Origin: CAZIWJ01 sp964542855
GTDB taxonomy: Bacteria > Bacteroidota > Bacteroidia > Cytophagales > Cyclobacteriaceae
Assembly: GCA_964542855.1 (NCBI GenBank)
Contig: CAZIWJ010000043.1
Location: 1 to 19,255 of the forward strand
DNA length: 19,255 bases
Reading direction: 5' to 3'
Shown here one piece after another: positions 15,264-19,255 of this stretch. Numbering within the stretch: position 1 is the first letter of the stretch; each line of letters begins with the position of its first letter. Under the pieces are notes generated by a model. The model was not told where the DNA came from. It searched no databases and saw only the letters and a program-made list of their open reading frames with translations. Both the position numbers and the translations under genes were made by a program.

Positions 15264-17186
15264 TTACAATGGGGCTAGTTCTCCCTGTTCAGTGTAATGT
15301 AGTTCACCGTTATCAAGCATCAACTTAACTGTTTCAATAAGTTGATGCTTATTTTTTACTGCAATACTATCGAGTAGCTGCTCCGGCTTTAATGATTTGC
15401 CCTCCAGCAGGCTAAGAACCATTTTTCTCTGCTCCCGAAAAATCTGTTGGGTAATGCCCTGCTTCTTCTTACGACCCCTACTCTCACACACATCGCACAA
15501 TCCGCAAGGCTGCGTGTTTTCTTCATTGAAGTAAGAAAGAATTACTTCCATTCTGCATTGATCCTGGTTATTTATATACCTCAGTACCCCCTCAACTTCT
15601 GTCTGCATGGTTTCTTTGAGTTGAATCAGTCTTTCATGACCCGTTTCCAGATTCCTGGCATCTACCCTGGGGGTTAAAAAACTCAACTGCTCATGGTTAG
15701 TTTGGGCTTCATAGAATACCACCTCCAGGTCTTGTAACTTATTTAACGAAACTACCAGGGCGCTGCGCGATACCCCCGCTTCATTAGCCACCTTGCTCTC
15801 ATCAATAATGCTTACCTCGTGGTATAATGATCCCCCGTATATTCTAAGTAGCGCTTTAATGATACTGTCGTAACGGGGTTGTGATAGTTGAAAAGAATAT
15901 AAGTCTCTGTGGTTCAGGTTAATTTTAATCCGGGCCGGGTTAAAGTACCGGTCGCTCAAGGAGAGGTAACCGGCCGTAGACAAGTTTTTTATAGCGTAGT
16001 ATACGGTACGGGCCGGCAAACCGCAGTAACGGGAGAAGGTAGTGATATCAAAGTCCAGGCTTCCCTCAAATTTACTGCCTACGGCCAGTTTATAATAATT
16101 GGCCAGTTGCTGGTATACTTTTTTTAAAGCTTCTTCCCCCGGAAAATTACTAGCTACCAGGTTATTCAGAAAATATAGATCCTCATTACTATATAGCATT
16201 ACAGCGTACGACCGCTCGCCATCGCGGCCTGCCCTTCCCGATTCCTGGTAGTAAGCTTCCAGGCTTTCGGTTGGATCGTAATGGATTACGGCTCTAACAC
16301 TGGATTTGTCAATACCCATACCGAAGGCGTTGGTCGCTATAATAACCCGGGTTTTTTCTGAAATCCAGTTATCCTGTCGCTCATTCCGCACGCTGTGAGT
16401 AAGCCCGGCGTGATAAAAATCAGCTGAAATCCCCTGGTTATTCAGCACCCGGGCTAACTCCCGGGTCCGCTTTCTACTGCGAACGTATACAATGGCAGTA
16501 CCTTTTATAAACCGGAGTATTTTTATCAGGCGCGCGGTTTTGTCCGGTTCGTTTACCACCCGGTAGGCCAGGTTGTTACGGGCAAAACTTTGAGTAAACT
16601 GTAGCGGACGGCTTAAATGAAGCTGTTTAATAATGTCGTCCTGTACTTTTCTTGTGGCCGAAGCCGTTAGCGCCATTACCGGGCAGGCAGGGATAAGGGC
16701 ACGAAATTCAGCAATTTGCAGGTAGGAAGGCCGGAAATCATGACCCCACTGCGAAACACAATGCGCTTCATCGACGGCAAGCAGGTTAATCTTCATCCGG
16801 CTTACCCGTACGCGGAACAAGTCATTTTGTAACCGTTCGGGCGAAACGTAAAGCAACTTCACGTTACCGTAAACGCAGTTATCGAGCGTAATATCAATTT
16901 CTCTTTTGCTAAGGCCGGCGTGAACGGCCTGCGCATTTACCCCTCGTTTTTTCAGTTGGGCTACCTGGTCTTTCATTAAGGCTACCAGCGGGGTAACAAC
17001 CAAACAAAGCCCTTCCTGTACGAGGGCCGGAATCTGGTAGCATAACGATTTACCACCTCCAGTAGGCAGCAGTACCACTACGTCGTTCTGCTCAACAGAA
17101 GCACGGATAATGTGCTCCTGTAAAGGACGAAAATGTTCGTAACCAAAGTAGATTTTTAGCGCCTCGTGAATAGCCGACATATTCAC
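15264..17186 (-). CDS. recQ: RecQ family ATP-dependent DNA helicase with long insert
   Basis: 3'-5' DNA helicase of the RecQ family, 640 aa, used in recombination and fork repair. Motif 0 (YEHFRPLQ), Walker A LLPTGGGKS with Lys46, DEAH at 139-142 with the RecQ aromatic-rich loop HCVSQWGHDFRPSY, and motif VI ESGRAGRDGE show an intact motor. Four zinc ligands are present as Cys544, Cys561, Cys564 and Cys567, with spacing identical to E. coli RecQ (C-x16-C-x2-C-x2-C). They lie about 160 residues later than in E. coli, because a segment at about 370-535 separates the motor from the zinc site. That segment has two helix-turn-helix-like stretches (ITTFSRYCGLPARTVYYAIK and VANEAGVSRSALVVSLNKLQ). About 70 residues follow the zinc site, enough for a small winged-helix-like end but no clear HRDC domain. 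The gene follows the 357-aa barrel gene by 30 nt on the same strand. Confidence 0.9.
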   Translation of the reverse strand: MNMSAIHEALKIYFGYEHFRPLQEHIIRASVEQNDVVVLLPTGGGKSLCYQIPALVQEGLCLVVTPLVALMKDQVAQLKKRGVNAQAVHAGLSKREIDITLDNCVYGNVKLLYVSPERLQNDLFRVRVSRMKINLLAVDEAHCVSQWGHDFRPSYLQIAEFRALIPACPVMALTASATRKVQDDIIKQLHLSRPLQFTQSFARNNLAYRVVNEPDKTARLIKILRFIKGTAIVYVRSRKRTRELARVLNNQGISADFYHAGLTHSVRNERQDNWISEKTRVIIATNAFGMGIDKSSVRAVIHYDPTESLEAYYQESGRAGRDGERSYAVMLYSNEDLYFLNNLVASNFPGEEALKKVYQQLANYYKLAVGSKFEGSLDFDITTFSRYCGLPARTVYYAIKNLSTAGYLSLSDRYFNPARIKINLNHRDLYSFQLSQPRYDSIIKALLRIYGGSLYHEVSIIDESKVANEAGVSRSALVVSLNKLQDLEVVFYEAQTNHEQLSFLTPRVDARNLETGHERLIQLKETMQTEVEGVLRYINNQDQCRMEVILSYFNEENTQPCGLCDVCESRGRKKKQGITQQIFREQRKMVLSLLEGKSLKPEQLLDSIAVKNKHQLIETVKLMLDNGELHYTEQGELAPL

Positions 17187-17216
17187 TAAGATACAACCTG
17201 AAACTGGATTTTCTTT

Positions 17217-18290
17217 CTAGAACAGGTTTGGAATAATATAACGCAAACGGATAGCCGTAACCAGGTACAGGTCGTTATTATCGGAATTTCCCCTCACCGG
17301 CGATTCGTAGCCTACCCCGGATTGATAAGGGGGAAGTTCCGGATCAACCTGCGAAACGTGGGTCGTAGCCCTTGGTAGGAACTGGCTCCGGTCGTTTCCG
17401 GTAACCGTGGCGGTTCGTTCCAGTGTACGGTCATACAATTCGCGGGCCAGCGGATCATCAAAAATTCCCGGATCCACGTACGTTTGGCTTACATCATCGA
17501 GGTAATCGGTGAACGGGAAGCGGTAACCAAATTCTATTTCCAGGTCGAGAGTACCTGCCAGCGTCATTCTGAAACCAATTCCGGCCGGAATGGCGAAAGC
17601 GATGCGACTGTAAGGATCAGTCTCGTACCGATCGCTGTTTTGTCCTTCCAGCCCCAGTGGTTGTAGGGCAACCCACTGCCCGGCCTGGTCTAGCTGGCTT
17701 TGTTCCGATACTTTTGCCTCAGGGCTATGGTAAAAAGGGGCAATTCCTGCGTAGATGTAAGGAGTAAATGAAGTCCTTCGGGCTGCGTTGTCGTAATTGG
17801 GAAAAACATCGTAACGCCCAACAATCGAGAACTCTATGATATCGTTTCGAAAATGAAGATTACGCTGATAACGGCCCAGTTCCCCGCTATTTTCGCCTTC
17901 CGGGTTTGCGGTCACGTTGTCGTCTCCCTGAATCCTGCCGTACATTAATTCAGCTTTTAACGATAGAGCACTCCCTAACCTGTAGCTCATGCTTAACCCA
18001 AAACCAGGACGGGTAAAGGAGAAATCGGCACCCAGCGAAGTCTGGGGCGCAAGGTCGCCGAAGTAGTTCAGAGAATTAATACTGGCACCCAGGGTATAAT
18101 AATTCTTAACCCGCGTCAGCCTGGATACATTACCGGTATACCTTGAAGTTCTGGAAGATGACCGCCTGAATTTACGCTTGTACTTCCGGTTTCGTTGTGC
18201 TTCTGCTTCTGTACCCAAAAACAGGCAAACAATTATACCAACAATCGTAAATAATCGAATCTTTGAGGACCTAGTTTTAAAAGTTACCAT
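17217..18290 (-). CDS. DUF6089/PorG-like outer-membrane beta-barrel protein (long form, second copy)
   Basis: Predicted outer-membrane barrel, 357 aa. The signal peptide runs to Ala31 (AEA|Q). The mature N-terminus (33-62) is extremely basic, with 13 Arg/Lys in 30 residues, before the barrel starts near 64. Landmarks parallel those of the 339-aa protein: YFGDL 76-80, QGDD 121-124, RNLHFRN 143-149, TPYIYAG 176-182, AGQWVALQ 203-210, TDYLDDVS 261-268 and GNDRSQFLPR 298-307. The two are therefore paralogues, both longer than the PorG-like protein by an extension between the DYxDD strand and the last strand. It lies 30 nt upstream of recQ and 73 nt downstream of the glycosyltransferase, all on one strand. 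Function unknown; an envelope role is inferred from the barrel and signal peptide. Confidence 0.75.
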   Translation of the reverse strand: MVTFKTRSSKIRLFTIVGIIVCLFLGTEAEAQRNRKYKRKFRRSSSRTSRYTGNVSRLTRVKNYYTLGASINSLNYFGDLAPQTSLGADFSFTRPGFGLSMSYRLGSALSLKAELMYGRIQGDDNVTANPEGENSGELGRYQRNLHFRNDIIEFSIVGRYDVFPNYDNAARRTSFTPYIYAGIAPFYHSPEAKVSEQSQLDQAGQWVALQPLGLEGQNSDRYETDPYSRIAFAIPAGIGFRMTLAGTLDLEIEFGYRFPFTDYLDDVSQTYVDPGIFDDPLARELYDRTLERTATVTGNDRSQFLPRATTHVSQVDPELPPYQSGVGYESPVRGNSDNNDLYLVTAIRLRYIIPNLF

Positions 18291-18363
18291 AATTGGCTGA
18301 TGTGTTTACGGCTAAAATAACTAAAATAGTTAAATACGCACCCTTTTATCACAAACCATGCAT

Positions 18364-19119
18364 TTAAGATTGTAAGAAAAGTTGCGGGATTTTAGAAACC
18401 GGCTTCATAAAACGGGTGTAAAAACGGGGATTCAGGTCATTTTTCTTCCACGCCCGGTAATCTTCCTGGTTGGCTTTTAACCGGTTAGCAATGCTTTTGT
18501 TACTGGTTCCCCCGCTACGCATCCGTACAATTACATCAGGAAGGTAAGAACAGGATATCTCATAGCGAAAAAGAAACCGTAGCATGAGTTCGTAATCTGC
18601 CGCACTGGTAAAATCGAGGTCGAACCCTCCGTAATCCCGGTATTTTTCAGTGCGAACGAAAAAAGTAGGGTGTGGTGGCATCCAACCCGAAAGGAAATTA
18701 TTACGACTGAATTCTCCTGCCCGCCAGTGCCTCAGCACTTTACTGGTATCCTTTTGCTTAACGTATTGCAGATCGGCGTACAATGCATCAGATTTTTCCT
18801 CCTCCATCATCCTGGCTACATTACCAATTACTTCGCCGTGCACGTACCAGTCGTCTGCGTGTAAAAATCCAATTACGTCCCCGCTAGCCATATCAATGCC
18901 TTTATTCAGCGCATCGTATAAACCATTATCCGGCTCGCTCACAACCCGGGAAACCGATGAAGCGTATTCCTGCACTTTCTCTACAGTACCATCGGAAGAA
19001 GCTCCATCAATAATAATATATTCCAAGTTGGGGTACTGCTGCGAAAGCACTGACTCAATAGCACAACCTACCGTATCAACTGCATTATACACAACAGTAA
19101 TAATGGAAAAATTTAACAT
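18364..19119 (-). CDS. Family 2 glycosyltransferase
   Basis: A 251-aa GT-A fold enzyme that transfers a sugar from a nucleotide donor, most likely in the synthesis of a surface polysaccharide. The N-terminus FSIITVVYNAVDTVGCAIES, then YIIIDGASSDGT at 34-45, EPDNGLYDALNKGIDMASGD at 62-81 and the metal-binding HADD at 87-90 are the nucleotide-sugar half. SGWMPPHPTFFVR at 144-156 and ADYELMLR at 174-181 (with the probable catalytic acid) belong to the acceptor half. The EPDxGxYDAxNKG pattern is typical of enzymes annotated as WcaE- or PGL-type transferases. No membrane segment is present; the Arg/Lys-rich end could hold it at the inner face of the membrane. Donor and acceptor cannot be deduced. 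It may be the edge of a polysaccharide locus continuing beyond the window. Upstream sequence 19120-19255 carries an inverted repeat. Confidence 0.9.
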   Translation of the reverse strand: MLNFSIITVVYNAVDTVGCAIESVLSQQYPNLEYIIIDGASSDGTVEKVQEYASSVSRVVSEPDNGLYDALNKGIDMASGDVIGFLHADDWYVHGEVIGNVARMMEEEKSDALYADLQYVKQKDTSKVLRHWRAGEFSRNNFLSGWMPPHPTFFVRTEKYRDYGGFDLDFTSAADYELMLRFLFRYEISCSYLPDVIVRMRSGGTSNKSIANRLKANQEDYRAWKKNDLNPRFYTRFMKPVSKIPQLFLQS

Positions 19120-19181
19120 AAGAAGTTTGGTTGGCCAGCTAATTTAGGATACTGCAAAATGCTTTTTCGGTAAATTAACCC

Positions 19182-19212
19182 GCAAAAATTACAGAATCAT
19201 AAGAATTTTTGC
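19182..19212. repeat. Perfect 9-bp inverted repeat upstream of the glycosyltransferase
   Basis: GCAAAAATT (19182-19190) and AATTTTTGC (19204-19212) are separated by 13 nt. The left arm is also nearly repeated at 19153-19160 (GCAAAATG). It lies 63 nt before the glycosyltransferase start. It has no T-run after the stem on either strand, so a classic terminator is unlikely; an operator or leader hairpin is possible. Confidence 0.4.
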
Positions 19213-19255
19213 AGCGGCCAAATTAGTGAAAAGGAATGGGGATGCAAGTTTTTAA

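Noticed and set aside
18650..19147. 165-codon + strand frame antisense to the glycosyltransferase
   Set aside because: The glycosyltransferase on the other strand has full family motifs; the + frame is a shadow of it.

Overview
The window looks like a chromosomal segment of a Bacteroidota bacterium, most likely of the Cytophagales. The grounds are a PorG-like/uppS/bamA/skp/skp gene order, Ala-Gln signal peptidase sites in all eight exported proteins, Bacteroidota-type -7 boxes (TAnnTTTG) before several genes, and a general lack of strong Shine-Dalgarno sequences. No tRNA, rRNA, CRISPR array, insertion sequence, transposase or phage gene is visible. Most of the window is ordinary core genome.

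Region 1 (2-7142, + strand) is an envelope-biogenesis cluster. It holds the 3' part of nadK, a 339-aa outer-membrane barrel, a 235-aa PorG-like barrel (type IX secretion), uppS (undecaprenyl diphosphate synthase), bamA and two Skp/OmpH chaperone genes. uppS and bamA overlap by 4 nt, and bamA and the first ompH are 4 nt apart. A clear intrinsic terminator closes the cluster. The genes supply the lipid carrier, the outer-membrane protein insertase and its periplasmic chaperones, plus barrels that are probable clients.

Region 2 (7164-12117) holds two exported peptidases transcribed divergently: a 1065-aa tricorn-type S41 protease on the - strand and a compact 532-aa M1 zinc aminopeptidase on the + strand. 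In Thermoplasma, tricorn hands its short peptide products to M1 aminopeptidases, so this pairing suggests a periplasmic peptide-degradation module.

Region 3 (12187-14224) has pyrE behind the best promoter match in the window. It converges on a - strand pair formed by an ECF-like sigma factor and a membrane-anchored TPR protein with an anti-sigma-like N-terminus.

Region 4 (14225-15004) is about 780 bp without a recognisable gene, and its second half is very AT-rich. It precedes a small conserved hypothetical protein of 83 aa.

Region 5 (15264-19119, all - strand) holds a family 2 glycosyltransferase, a 357-aa barrel paralogous to the 339-aa protein of region 1, and a RecQ-family helicase with an unusually long segment between its helicase core and its zinc site. 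An AT-rich perfect inverted repeat lies upstream of the glycosyltransferase.

The observations most worth following are the tricorn/M1 pair, the three related barrels, the RecQ variant and the sigma/TPR pair. I found nothing that can be called a wholly new system from sequence reading alone.
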